This document shows positions 22,553-34,442 of a stretch of DNA of 64,000 nucleotides, in pieces. The notes beneath the pieces were generated by a model. That model did no database searches, was not told the origin of the DNA, and worked only from the letters and a program-made list of their open reading frames with translations. A program made the translations under genes and the position numbers. The stretch is taken from contig CM065695.1 of NCBI GenBank assembly GCA_017654935.2, forward strand, positions 36,421,493 through 36,485,492, given 5' to 3'. Origin of the DNA: Phymorhynchus buccinoides (Eukaryota; Mollusca; Gastropoda; Neogastropoda; Raphitomidae). Positions within the stretch are counted from its first letter, which is position 1. Each line of letters opens with the position of its first letter.

Positions 22553-23525
22553 CCCCCGGGGGTACTGGGGTGGGTGGGTGTCTTTTGTATAAATAGTTCC
22601 CCCACCTTCTGGAAGTTCAGTGCTATACCATGGCGGTACCATCGCCGATGAAGTTAAACCGAGGCGTGGTTACCGCTACACCTATCTAGGGGAAGACGGG
22701 GTAAAAAGCGCATGGGCGGGTAAGAAGCCCACCCCAATTATCTCATGAAATGAAGCAAATTTCAGTCTCATTTTGCCCATGAGACGAGCGTTAATGTCTA
22801 GCATTCGTCTCATGGGCAAATTTGACTGAAATTTTCTTTATTTCATGAGATAATTGGGGTGGGCTTCTTACCCGCCCATGCGCTTTTTACCCCGTCTTCC
22901 CCTATATTGTTAAAAACTCGGGACTTCACTGGTGTTGCACTGCCTCCGGGCATTGCAGCCAGTATTGTTCCCACCATCTTTGTATTTACAAATGTCCCAT
23001 ATGTGTCTATGACCGAGAGGACGTAAAATATCATTTTCATCATGGAAGTTCAGTGCTTGTAAGGTCAGGCCAGGCCGGTCAGGACGACTAGGCCTCGCGG
23101 CCTCTCAAGCGTCCTTTCTCTTGATTGGGATTTTGTTTCCTTTAAAAATTTTTTTACATTCACTTGGCACAGCTGTGACGGTTTTAATAGACTATCAGTC
23201 TAGTATTTTAATTTACTAAGGTTTGGGTCTTTGTCCAGGAGATTTTTAAGTTTGTTAGTATCAGATTGTAGCTTCCTCTAATCTGTCATTCTCTTTATTT
23301 GATTCTGCCTTTTTCCTCTGCTTGCTGTCATCTACTATCTTTCTGCCTTCCCGGTCCATTCTCCTGCTTTTTTTTTCATTTTCAAGAAACACTTTCAAAA
23401 AGATTTCCCCCAGCCAAAGTCGGACATGCTGGACCTATAATTATGTCTTACTTAGGTGCTTAACGGCAGCATGACGTATCTGCGCTGATAATTGACAGGA
23501 AATTGTCTGAGCGATCGAAGAAGAC
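22553..23525 (+). mobile_element. Retroelement 3' end (family J) interrupted by a family G repeat
   Basis: The outer parts at 22553-22620 and about 23042-23525 match the uninterrupted family J element at 45260-45570, including TTTTGTATAAATAGTTCCCC, GTCCATTCTCCTGC and a GCGATCGAAGAAGACG tail. In between lies a family G repeat at 22625-23040. Confidence 0.6.
22687..22905. mobile_element. Palindromic MITE, family I, copy 2 (inside a family G repeat)
   Basis: About 219 bp of near-perfect inverted repeat, AGGGGAAGACGGGGTAAAAA at one end and its inverse at the other. It splits the family G repeat between CTATCT and ATTGTTAAAAAC, matching continuous sequence in the copy at 32700. Confidence 0.78.
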
Positions 23526-23942
23526 GACGGTCAACACGGGTCGAGTTTGGGGAGTTTAGTCTAATTTACATACTAACACCCGTGTCGACTGTCTAAGATG
23601 CACTCATGATTACACGCACCGAGGACTTGCAAACTTAAGAGCCGATTTGTTTCTGGTGCCAGGGGGGTTTCCTGTTTTTCAAGAGTGAGATCTTTGTTGT
23701 CAAACAGCCTATTAAAATATGTTACTACGGTAAATTATGCCATTTTTGGTGTGATCCGATTTCAGTGTTGTACGTCCCTTTACAGTCTAGGGCGTTGATG
23801 GACAGCGATTTTCAGGACTAGACTTCAGACTACCCTGATGCTCGTAGACCAACCTCAGTAGTTGCAGCTCTCCTTATTGCCCCTGACTGGACCTCACACG
23901 AGTGGTTTAACTGGTAGTATTCCTCCCAGAAATAAGGTTTTA

Positions 23943-24000
<58 letters not shown>

Positions 24001-24985
24001 CAGACAGACAGACAGAGATTGAGAGAGAAGGGCACAGATAATTCATACCCCTTATACACATTCGCACACATAGTTTTCGTACTTGTTTTTATTTCAGTAA
24101 ACAAAAGAAAGGACCAACTGAAATACAAAACCAAACCTGCCAACCATCAACCAAGGAAAACTGTCACAATCAGCATTCTACAAACAAACACAATTTCTTT
24201 CTTTGAAGCGATTCATTGAGACCATAATTTGTAATACCATTGGAGAAAAAAAATTAACTTCCATACAACTCTTAATGAAACAGTTGTCGTTTGTTGCTCT
24301 GTTTATCCAGCGGGGGAATGCAATGCATAATTATTATCATATCGACAATCATTTTGCTGCCCTCTTTTTATCACAATGGGCTTTGGCTCAGAGTAGAAAG
24401 CATAAAAATGATATGTTGTACGCGTACAAGGTTGTTTGTTGACTTATCAGCCAACACACGTCCTAGTAAAATCTACAGTATTATTAAGCACATTCTATCT
24501 GGTATCTATATTGTGACACAAAGGCATACAAGGTGAATAAAGTTTGATGATACATCAAAATGAAAATGTTCCAACAATGGGCGAAATTAAGAAAATAAGT
24601 GAACACCTGATGAACAACGAATGAAAATAAAACACCAACATGAAAAGGTTAATGTCACAAAAAGTTGAATATCAAAACAAATGAATTTGAATACGACATT
24701 CTAGTATGATATACAATCAGTGTGAATTTAAAAATTAGGAAACTGTCACTGGTTTATTTTGTTCATGATGAAAAGAAATTCTGACATAATTATGCTTTAG
24801 CAATTTAGATAAAAACGTAAGAGTCCTTCATGCCAACAGATCTACACGCATTATAACAAATATCTGTCAACACACACACACAGACAGAGAGAGAAAACTA
24901 TGGAATGTTGTTATTTTACTAAAGGTAAAAAAAAAAGAAACTTGACGTGTGTTGAAATATTATTTTTCTTTCCTCTTACCCTCTT
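23526..24985. other. Intergenic AT-rich stretch
   Basis: Includes a 50-bp (AG)n at 23949-23998 and an element end with CACTCATGATTACACG near 23600-23620. No gene seen on either strand. Confidence 0.45.
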
Positions 24986-24989
24986 TCTT

Positions 24990-25453
24990 ACCCAGACCTG
25001 TTTACCCTAATAATGAAAATCCTGGAATTTGCCACACAAAAACCCGGAATTTGAGAAAAAACCAACAGAATTCAGATCGGTACACGACTCGCGATAAAAC
25101 ACCGATTCAACTCGGCGCCATCGCGATCAATTTTCACTTCATTTTCTATTGAAAAGTTCAAAATTCTCACATCATCTTTATAATCTAAATGGACTCATTT
25201 CAAGCCATAATTACAATCTCTACCATTAAAAAACTGCCCGGAAAGCTCTTCGAATCGACAGTAAAAGCCTGGCCGCCATTTGCATTCGGTTTCGGTCAAC
25301 CCTTGCGTCTTTTCATACGAACGGAAACAAATAATAGACGGTTTTTTTAAATCCCGGAATTTTCAGCGTTCACCCGGAATTTACTATTTTACCCAGAATA
25401 TTAGCAAATTTCCGGAATAATTCCGGCAAAACCGGAAGGGTAAACAGGTCTGC
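24990..25453. mobile_element. 460-bp element with CAGACCTGTTTACCCT inverted ends
   Basis: CAGACCTGTTTACCCT at the left and AGGGTAAACAGGTCTG at the right are perfect 16-bp inverses. Interior has CCGGAATTT repeats and no coding frame. Confidence 0.7.
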
Positions 25454-25921
25454 TTACCATATTTTCATTTAGTTCCTTCTAGCATTCTCCTGTTCCCTGA
25501 AGCGCTTAAAAATCATATACTGTACAAGATATTTCTTATCAGCGTAGTTTTTTGGCTTAAAACAAAACTGGCTGTTTTGTTGTATTTGTGATAGCAGCCA
25601 GAGTTCCCTTTATGCAGTGATTTTAAAAGGACAATAAATGATTTGATTGATTGATTGATTTGACAGATTGATTGACATAGGCAAGGGGGAAAAAAACCTG
25701 GTATTACAAAAATAAAATTGCAAAGACTATAGACAACACCAATTTGAGCCGTGGTGATTTCAAGTAGCTACCATAAAAACCCAACAAACCTTCTTCTTTG
25801 GTTTCAAACCCAGTTGTTGTTATCTTCATTATGCCTCATCAATATATACTACACATATTTAGTGGTTTTGTTGTCTGTGTTTTGTTCACAAGAAGGCAGT
25901 CATTATGCATCGAAATTATAT

Positions 25922-26043
25922 CGTTAAAGACCCCGCACTTCACGTGTCACATTCCCTCTTATGCTAGGAAGATTTCTTAAGATTCCTTACTAGCTATAAG
26001 AAACGTGAAAACCGTGATTTTGACACATGACGTGCGGGGTCAG
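25922..26043. mobile_element. Hairpin MITE, family K (AAGACCCCGCACTTCACGTG)
   Basis: Ends AAGACCCCGCACTTCACGTG and CATGACGTGCGGGGTC pair with each other. A related copy is at 29483-29615. Confidence 0.7.
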
Positions 26044-26433
26044 CAGATATGCAATAAAACTAATTCACAAAACTAAACTCATGCTTCATCTTTGTAACAC
26101 TTATATAATCAATCTAACGGATAACTAGGAATCTATCATTTCAACAAAACCTTCATCTAACGTTGCTTTCTCTTAGTTCGCTTTCCACTCAAGGTCAAAA
26201 GCACAAAAAGTCAGACTACAGAAAATCACAACCAGAACACAAATATACGAGATCACACGAGCAAATAAAGCAATAAATATTATGCCAAGTTTACTTCAGG
26301 GCGGAATGAAGAGATAGCTGAGCATGCGACGCTTACGGGACATTAGTCACGCACACTCTAAAGGGGTATGTACACTTGGGCGTTACAGATAGCAAGTGGA
26401 TGATAAGGGTGGGAGAGGGAAGTGAAGTGTACC

Positions 26434-26962
26434 ATATTTTACGGACAATAAGGCGATACTTCCCCTGCCAGACTGAGACCCCTGCGCCATATGATGAACA
26501 ATATAGTAAGAAAGTGTAATAAACATTCTGAAATTTGTGTAAAATTTGGGGACAACAGATGATTTTCTGGAAAAAAATAGGGGAGAGCACTTTTGTGAAA
26601 ATTAGAGTTCTTTACCTCCATTACTCTGTCAAATACCATAGCAACAATGGCGTCAAAGCTTGAAACCGCAGGATGCGAGTCAGTGACTTGAAACATTTGC
26701 AAAATGTGATAACACTTGCAAAATGTGACGTCAAAATATAAATGACATGAATTTAGAATGATGCACGGTGTTCTAAGTGCTGTATGTCTGCTCAAACACA
26801 CGAGGCGAGAGCTGATGGTAGAGTAACATCCCCTGTTTGACCGATTGAATTAGGCGAGATCACTCCCGCACACCATGAAATTACTCCCCTTAATTATTTC
26901 CGAACAATTGATACTATTTACTAGTATTAGGAAGGTGAACCTTATAGTCCGAAAAATACGAT
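26434..26962. mobile_element. Family D MITE interrupted by a family H repeat
   Basis: The left arm starts at 26434 (TTTTACGGACAATAAGGCGA) and runs to about 26565. The right arm with CCTTATAGTCCGAAAAATAC is at 26938-26962. The ~340-bp family H repeat sits between, at 26580-26912. Confidence 0.65.
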
Positions 26963-28708
26963 AAGTAGAAAGCTGTCTGCCTAAACAGTGTTCTTTAGTA
27001 AGTTTAGAGACAGACTTTTAAGCAGGCAACTCTCAAAAGGGTGAGAGGACAGTATGTAGTGGCAAAACGATGCCGGTTATTAGAGACGGCCATGATGATT
27101 AAGCACGAAACAGTGAATCAGTTTAAGTAAAAACTGAGTGGAACTTCATTCCTTGTGTTTGTTTTTACAAACTGTCATCATATAATATGGAGAAAACAAC
27201 AACAATGAAAAGATTCACAACAAGAGAAAACAAAATCTGGAACACATCATTTTGGTAAGTAAGCCAGTCCTCTCCTGAAATACATTAAGTATCAATTCTG
27301 CATTTTGTTTCATATTCTTTAGGGAGAGTTGGGGGAGGGGAGTCCTGTTCCATTCATATTTATTCATTTTGCATTACTTAACAGGCACTGTTCCCCATTC
27401 CCCAGTCATTGTGCATGATGTGACATGTTTTTAAAGAGCACTTATGTTGCAAAATTATTTTAAAATGTGCATCCCATTTGAATATAGTATAAAAGCGACA
27501 TAATATGTATAATGATATGACGAAGCAATACCATCTGACAAAATTTGTGGCGAGTCATATTATTCTGATATGTCAACAATATTTTGATATGTCAACAATA
27601 TTTTGATATGTCCACAATATTTCGATATGTTTACAATCACATCCAGTCTCTGATATATATTTAAAAAACACACATAAATAAATAAAAGGCAACACAGTTC
27701 TTTGTTATAAGAAGCAAAAATGGTCAAGCCACATCAGTTACTTTGTCTATTAATCCAGCAATTCTGTACATAGCAGCGAGTTGCAAAATAACATCTTCAT
27801 TCAAACAGACATACCTATTTTCTGACAACAAATTAAAAAAAGGATATACAAAACCCCCACAAAACCAAGAAATCATTTTTAGTGACATTTATTCTGACAA
27901 GATGTATGCACTAAAAATGTATTTGATGATTTAAGGAAACACAGCATGTCTCAAGCACATCTCCTTTCAAGAAATAAACAAAATCAGCTGAAAAACAACT
28001 GTGAAAAAGCTAGTGGTTTTGCGGACCACACCTCTCACGACTCCAATGAATCACCCCCTGGAATGTTTATTCTTATCACAGAATATTTTTCAAATCAATA
28101 CATGCAGGTATAGATCTCCTTAAAGCAGTAGTGTCCTTACCTCAGCATGTCACGAATGCCAATGTTACAGGCCTATTTTGTGCTAAAGATATTGTATGTG
28201 CTAAAGATACACTGACCCTACATGATTAAGTCCCGATTAAGTTAACGACAATTACACTGCGACTTAGAATTTACAATTCAATGGGTTGAATACTTCAATC
28301 TTGCTTCAAAAAGCCACACACACTGACTGCTTTACATGGTAAACAAACAGCCCCCCCCCCCCCACTTCCTCAAATTAAGAACAAACACACTTGCCTCTAC
28401 ACATTTTAAGTTAGCTTTCACTGCAATCCACATCTAAATATTTTTTGTCATTGTACAGCAGTAAGCGTAACATCCCAAAAAATGTGCCTGGCATACAAAA
28501 GCATGGAGGGAAAAAAAGATAAAGATTTTTTTATAAATTACACCAATTTGAGCTTATCAACTGATGAACAGTTTTCACACTCAAAAGATCGCCTTAAGCA
28601 TTCTACAACACCAGTCAAGTCTCTTCTTCCTAATTTTCAGTGATAACCGTATTATCAAAATTGGAAACATCATTTGGGAAGATCAGTGGTTATTTTCATT
28701 TATTTCAA
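26963..28708. other. Intergenic AT-rich stretch
   Basis: No gene seen. It contains three near-identical repeats of ATATTTTGATATGTC at 27570-27630 and a 13-C run at 28351-28363. Confidence 0.45.
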
Positions 28709-28872
28709 TACAGTGGAACCTCCCTTATAAGACCTCCCATCATAAGACTCCCTCCCACATAAGACCTGCTTCTCTGAGACATTGCCCTTCTTTGTAAGAA
28801 CTAAAATTACCTCCCTTATAAGACCTCATTTTGGATGATTCTTGAAGGTCTTATAAGGGAGGTTCCACTGTA
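28709..28872. mobile_element. pogo/Tigger-like MITE, family C, copy 2
   Basis: TA-bounded copy with both CAGTGGAACCTCCC ends. Confidence 0.78.
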
Positions 28873-29318
28873 ATTAAAAGAAATCGGTGGTCATTATAGT
28901 TTCTTGAAGATTAACAGACATCCATTCACTTCTGGTACTTACAAATATTGGCGGTCCGGGGGTAGGGGTGGGGAACACACATAATCACACAGTTAAGCGG
29001 GGAAACACATGCGCACACCAACTGCACAAATGGGAAACGGTCAGAAAACCAACTTGTTCCCAGTGCCTGTACAAACAGCAGATTTGGACCACTTTGATGA
29101 CACCCCTACCTTGCAGTATTCCCTTCACGCACGCACAAGCATTACTGAAACAAAGCTCACACCAACGCTTCAAAACTACCCAGGCAATATATTGCCTGGA
29201 CTTTGATTTCTCCAAAATAAGTACATGTACATATAGACAAGGGACAAGGAGAGCCCCGTATGTCTCATACATTCAAGGATACATTTCTTGGTTCACCAAC
29301 CCTAAGGGGTATTGCCTT

Positions 29319-29480
29319 TTAAGGGCCAGCCACACGTCCACGAAAATCGTACGACTGTACGATACGATTCGATCACGTGGTCTCCCAAGAACGAATGTGA
29401 TTCGCGCTTCGAGATCACGTGATCGAATCGTATCGTACAGTCGTGCGATTTTAGCTGACACGGTGTGGCTGTCCCTTTAG
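29319..29480. mobile_element. 160-bp near-perfect palindrome
   Basis: Arms begin AAGGGCCAGCCACACG and end CGGTGTGGCTGTCCCTT. The middle holds ATCGTACGACTGTACGATAC and its inverse around ATCACGTGATC. It is directly followed by a family K hairpin at 29483. Confidence 0.75.
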
Positions 29481-29482
29481 TC

Positions 29483-29615
29483 TTAAAGACCCCCCACGTT
29501 GCGTGTCACATTCCCTCTTACGGTAGGAAGATTTCTTAAGACTTCTGACCAGCTATAAGAGGGAAAACACGTGAAAAACGTGATTTTGACACGTGACGTG
29601 GTGGGTCTTTAAAAC
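29483..29615. mobile_element. Hairpin MITE, family K, copy 2
   Basis: TTAAAGACCCCCCACGTTGC at one end and GACGTGGTGGGTCTTTAA at the other; shares TTCCCTCTTA and AGATTTCTTAAGA with the copy at 25922. Confidence 0.7.
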
Positions 29616-30500
29616 CATACAATTGTTTTAGGCAGTAGCACTAAATATGAAGAAAACAGATTCCTTTTGAAACTGGAAGCCTCAGCATCCTAACAATCAG
29701 AAAAGACAGAGAAATATATCAGTTACTGTTATTTTCATGACAACAGAATGTATGTGCTGATGACTTAAGCGTGTCTTTTTGTTACAAATCCACACTGCTA
29801 TCAACAGCAAAAGGTACAGATGGTTTCTATAGGGGGAGAGAGGCCAAACATCCAAGTAAGCTAAGTACTGCCCCTCCTTCGAGCAGTGACATTATGCAAG
29901 GTTTGTTCTGCTACCATCCATTCAAATCAAGGACAGTGAAAATCAAAACTTAATTTATTCATATACAGACTTGTGGACTATCGCCAACGTTTTACACAAA
30001 GATTGCTCAAATTAACTAATCAGTCTAGAAGAAAACAAATACACATAAAAAAAATACTGGGTATAAAATTTTCCACACAGAACACACACACACACAAATG
30101 ATTAAAAACACTATTCACAAATTATTTCAATTAAACAACCATTGGAATGTATGATAAAACAAGGCAAAACTCAGTTTTCTACAATTGTCACAACACACGT
30201 CTGCAATAGAACAGAAAAAAGTCTTTGCATAAATTGTTTCATGAGCTGCTTGGCACACGACTTGATATGTTTCTTATTATTGTGTCTTGCCCTCCTCTCA
30301 GGCATGTTACTTTCATCTGAAGCGAATCCACACCAACAACTCCACAATCAATAAATAAAGGTTATTTTTTTACAAGGCACAGTGAGGCATGTTCCTCCTC
30401 CTCCCAGAACATGGAGACATTGTGACGAAAGTGGGTCAGATCTAGATCATAGGCACAGCCGAGTCCTCAAGGAGTGGACTACCTACACCATTTAGTCCAG
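29616..30500. other. Intergenic stretch, no gene seen
   Basis: AT-rich sequence with short CA runs. No gene, RNA or clear mobile element recognised. Confidence 0.45.
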
Positions 30501-30504
30501 CGTT

Positions 30505-30524
30505 TTTATTATGTTTTTTTTTAT
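30505..30524 (-). promoter_or_regulatory. Candidate polyadenylation signals for RREB1
   Basis: Two AATAAA hexamers on the minus strand (30510-30505 and about 30524-30519) lie about 800 bp beyond the stop codon. AT-rich DNA produces this motif by chance, so the assignment is weak. Confidence 0.2.
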
Positions 30525-30565
30525 TAGGAAAGTCCAAATCTTTGGATAAATTTGTAGTAAAAGAG

Positions 30566-30569
30566 AGAC

Positions 30570-30601
<32 letters not shown>

Positions 30602-30610
30602 GGGGGGGGG
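30566..30610. repeat. (AG)n followed by a 20-G run
   Basis: GA repeat to 30590 and then G at 30591-30610. Confidence 0.9.
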
Positions 30611-30903
30611 CAACAGGACACAGTCATTAAGCTTCATTTATAAATATTTTTTGTTTTGGAAGGCTGTCGAGACGAGAAGCAAAAAGAGATGAACACGCCA
30701 AGGCATATTGCATCTCCGCACGCATGAGACAGCTATGTCATGACACAACCCATATAACTTAATGTGTCAGCTCTTCTTTAACAACAATCCACTTTATGAC
30801 CATAATCAACGACACGCACGCATGTCTCACAAACATTTCGTAAAAAATTCCATTCCACGCCTCAAAAGCGTTCAGTGTCCATTCTATTTCCTGTGGCAGA
30901 CGC

Positions 30904-31121
30904 CAGGGCTCCCAGGGACCCCCATTTGGGGGTCTATGAAGTACTAACATTCCAAGGGACCCTCTAAAACAATGTGCAGGGGGTCCCAGGGATGCACTAG
31001 AAAAATTCTTTTTGGCAATCGCAATGCCACTGGGACCCTCTATCCCGCCTCTAGGACCCTCTATACTGTAAGTGAAGGAGTCCCTGGGACCCCTTGTTTT
31101 GCGGGATGATTGGGAGCCCTG
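30904..31121 (-). mobile_element. hAT-like MITE, family A, copy 5, in the RREB1 3' region
   Basis: Same family with intact ends. It lies about 200 bp beyond the RREB1 stop codon, so it may be part of the 3' UTR if the transcript extends this far. Confidence 0.7.
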
Positions 31122-31195
31122 GAGACCTCAAAAGCTGCAAAGAACTTCAACTACGCACAAAATGAAGCACGGGTCTCCGAGACGAAGAACAAAAT

Positions 31196-31298
31196 GCAGA
31201 ACGCTCTGCAGGCTGCACTACACTACACTTAGCATCCTTTGGCATCGATGATCTGGTTGATGGTCTCGCTCTCCACGCCCAAAAGGAGATGGGTAGTA
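31196..31298 (-). repeat. RREB1: Duplicate of the end of the RREB1 terminal exon
   Basis: The block from GCAGAACGCTCTGCAGGCTG onward recurs at 31299 with a 103-bp period. The copy keeps GVESET and IDAKG coding but has diverged, and lies in the 3' UTR of the apparent transcript. Confidence 0.85.
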
Positions 31299-31325
31299 GC
31301 AGAACGCTCTGCAGGCTGCACTACA

Positions 31326-31523
31326 CTACACTCCCAGCAAGGAGGCGGCGGATCCTTTGGCATCGATGATCTGGTCGATGGTCTCGCTCTCCACACCCAG
31401 CAGGTTATGGAGGATGTCGTCCCCATCGTTCTCTTCCTTCACGCTCTGCTGGTCCTTGTCCTCAGGGTTGGGGGGTAGAGACAGCGGGCTGTTGTTGTTG
31501 TTGTTGTTCTCTATCACAGTTGT
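31326..31523 (-). CDS. RREB1: RREB1 terminal exon with stop codon
   Basis: Acceptor TTTGTTTTGCAG then TTVIENNNNNNSPLSLP, then a Asp/Glu-rich stretch and LLGVESETIDQIIDAKG, ending SAASLLGV and TAG at 31328-31326. Phase 0 entry fits. The last third of this exon is duplicated about 103 bp downstream (31196-31298), where the copy reads GVESETINQIIDAKG and a stop. Confidence 0.78.
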   Translation of the reverse strand, partial: TTVIENNNNNNSPLSLPPNPEDKDQQSVKEENDGDDILHNLLGVESETIDQIIDAKGSAASLLGV

Positions 31524-31552
31524 CTGCAAAACAAATCAACACAAACGATGAT

Positions 31553-32030
31553 TTAACCCTTTCGCTGCCAATGTCGCATTTCTGCACCACACTCATTTTA
31601 ACACCTTTGTTACTGAAAGGCATGAAATTAGGATCTGTTATCCAATGACCATATGTGATGCAGCACAGGAAAACCAGGCTAATGTCGTAAATGATCACTT
31701 TTGACTTATTCATATTTTCAGAAAGGCCAGAGACAACAGATTAACAGGCAAACAACAGAATTCATCTATCTCTAATAGTTTATTTTGAACAATTTTTCAA
31801 TCAATCAAATCTCTCTCTCTCTTTATTTCTCTCTCTCTTGTGGCTGGCCGACTTTAGCTGGGTATTCGCGTACTGCATCACATATGTTATTAATTTGTGG
31901 AGATAAGGAAAAGCTTTATTTGATACATGTCACAGGGGGGTTCACAGTATTGCAGATGCCAAGTTTTCTGCACCCACGCAAGTTTGACAGAAATGCTTGG
32001 CTGAAAAATGGCTGGCGGCAAACGGAGAAA
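31553..32030. mobile_element. Degenerate piggyBac-like MITE, family B
   Basis: Left end TTAACCCTTTCGCTGCC is good. The right end GGCTGAAAAATGGCTGGCGG is followed by a decayed CAAACGG instead of AAAGGGTTAA. It is longer than other copies, so it may hold insertions. It lies 30 bp inside the last RREB1 intron. Confidence 0.5.
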
Positions 32031-32699
32031 TTATCGTTATCTTATTATAAAATTTAAAGGAGACCTGTTAGATTCAATCTGAGAAAATGGTCTAGAGATA
32101 TATATATATTTCCTGACTTGTCTAAACCAAACATCATCATTCCAGGGCTATGACATCATCAATGACATCACACACCACCTAGTAGACAGGGGACTGGGCA
32201 GGGAAGGGGTTAAGAGCAAACAAATGAAGGAGAACCTCAAAACAGGGATACAAAGAATGTAACAAAACCACACTGTTATCACTCTCATCTCTTAGATCTG
32301 AGCACAGAGGAGCCCAAAGGCTTTCACAATTACCTGTTGGAATCTCTTGTCCAATGAAATGGAACAAAGGGGGAGACCTCTCTTTCTAATTAACTCCCCT
32401 CCATCAACGTTGATTACGATGCCAATCATCTAGCAATGCGTGGATCAGAGCCAAAGGGAGACAAACAAAGCATCATTCCCAACAAAAAAAAAGAATGTGC
32501 CAAGTTCGCCTTTATGACCCTTCACCCACACAGTACACATCAACAATGGTGGAGAGGACGACATACAAACAAATCAACATCTATCCAAGAGTGGCATAGC
32601 CTTCTAACCTGACTACTAACCTTCTTGTCTAATGATTCATAACCACCACTGATTGGCGAAATACAAGAACGCCTAAAACAAGGCTTTGAAATTATGTGT

Positions 32700-32898
32700 G
32701 CGGTGCCATAGCCGATGAGGTTTAACCGAGGCGTGGTCACCGCTACAGCTATCTGTATTAATATTAAAAAAATCGGGACTTTACTGGTTTCGTACTGCCT
32801 CCGGACATTGCCTCCAGTATTGTTCCCACCATATTTGTATTTACAAATGTCCCATATGTGTCTGATTCAGACCAAGAGGACGTAAAACTCCATTTTCT
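32700..32898 (+). repeat. Family G repeat, uninterrupted copy
   Basis: From GCCATAGCCGATGAGGTTTA to CAAGAGGACGTAAAACTCC; serves as the reference for the interrupted copy at 22625. Confidence 0.65.
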
Positions 32899-32918
32899 CT
32901 CTCATGTGTGCTTAATAC

Positions 32919-32948
32919 TGATCGCTTCTCAGCCTTTTGGCTAAGACA
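32919..32948 (+). pseudogene. U2 snRNA 5' fragment
   Basis: ATCGCTTCTCAGCCTTTT then GGCTAAGA matches the first ~27 bases of U2 snRNA with one change (G to A in TCTCGGCC). The rest of U2, including the branch-point recognition and Sm sites, is missing. It is either a truncated retro-pseudogene or the head of a U2-derived SINE. Confidence 0.7.
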
Positions 32949-33103
32949 GTGATTCAGGAACATAAAGTTTTGTTTATACTGTGGTTGGTTTGTTCAGCCC
33001 GTCGTACATGGCGAAAGCCGATACACGACGTTAAACTGAACTTCCATCCATGTATGCTTTTGAAGACCCCATTTCAAAGCTCTCCCAGAATAATGATAAT
33101 AAT

Positions 33104-33600
33104 AATAATAATTAGCATTTATAGCGCCTAATCTTCAAAATGCCCTAAGCGCTTACAATGATAAATGAATAAACCAGCAAGCAATATAAATAAATAAACG
33201 ACAAAAATATATTATACACACATGCGCGCACACACACACACGCACTAAACACAGACACACTAAACACACACACACAAACACTACACGCACACACATGAAT
33301 GCACTACACGCACAAACACATGCGGATGGAAGGGGCACAGTACTTTGAAAAGAAATATAGCAGGCTATGATTTGAAAAGAGTAGTTTTGAGAGAAGACTT
33401 AAATGAAGAAAGGGAGTTGGCAGAACGGAGAGGTAAAGGGAGTCTATTCCAAGTGGAGGGGGCCTGAAAAGAGAGGGAGCGTTCGCCAAGGGTCCTGGTG
33501 CGGCAACGAGGGATCTGGAGGAGAGAAGTGTCAGAAGAGGAGCGTAACTGTCTAAGAGGTGTGTAAAGAACTTGCATAATCAAATCCCTCAAGATTTCAG
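33104..33600 (-). pseudogene. Non-LTR retrotransposon 3' end (RT C-terminus and tail)
   Basis: The minus strand reads YTPLRQLRSSSDTSLLQIP, then GERSLSFQAPSTWNRLPL and SLSSFKSSLKTTLF, the classic C-terminal end of LINE reverse transcriptases. Downstream in transcript sense come a GC-containing 3' region, GCGCTATAAATGC and an ATT repeat tail. It begins about 25-50 bp after the RREB1 donor at 33622. Confidence 0.8.
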
Positions 33601-33622
33601 TACTGCCTACTTTAGTACTCAC

Positions 33623-33747
33623 AGGTATGTTGGCAGCAGCGGCGGCAGTGTCAGTAGGTTCCAGACCCGTCACAGAAGCGGCAGCAGCAGCCAGGCGTTG
33701 TCTTAGAGCCTTGTGCCCAGTGCCCATGTTGACCGCGGGGGCTTTGC
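33623..33747 (-). CDS. RREB1: RREB1 exon, C-terminal linker
   Basis: Acceptor CCACAACAG then GKAPAVNMGTGHKALRQRL, an Ala run and LEPTDTAAAAANIP, ending at donor GTGAGT in phase 0. No domain. It is placed by phase, strand and good splice sites. The open frame appears to run on for 85 codons but that part is a retrotransposon in the intron. Confidence 0.75.
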
Positions 33748-33918
33748 CTGTTGTGGCACACACACACACAGAAAATCAGAGGTAACGTGTGATACTTTAC
33801 ATTACTTTGAATCTAAGCTCGCCTAATGTTTAAATGCATACTTTGCACTTCTCCTGTCCCTATGGGCCAGATGGCCTGAAACGACTGATTAAAGATATTG
33901 TTATTGCACACACACACA

Positions 33919-34442
<524 letters not shown>

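Noticed and set aside
28968..29480. 170-codon plus-strand open frame
   Set aside because: Its 3' third lies in the palindrome at 29319-29480 and the rest has no domain or coding character.
18296..31325. An additional gene between the two loci
   Set aside because: Open frames there are short, overlap MITEs or LINE remnants, or are AT-rich noise. None has splice-phase support or a recognisable domain.
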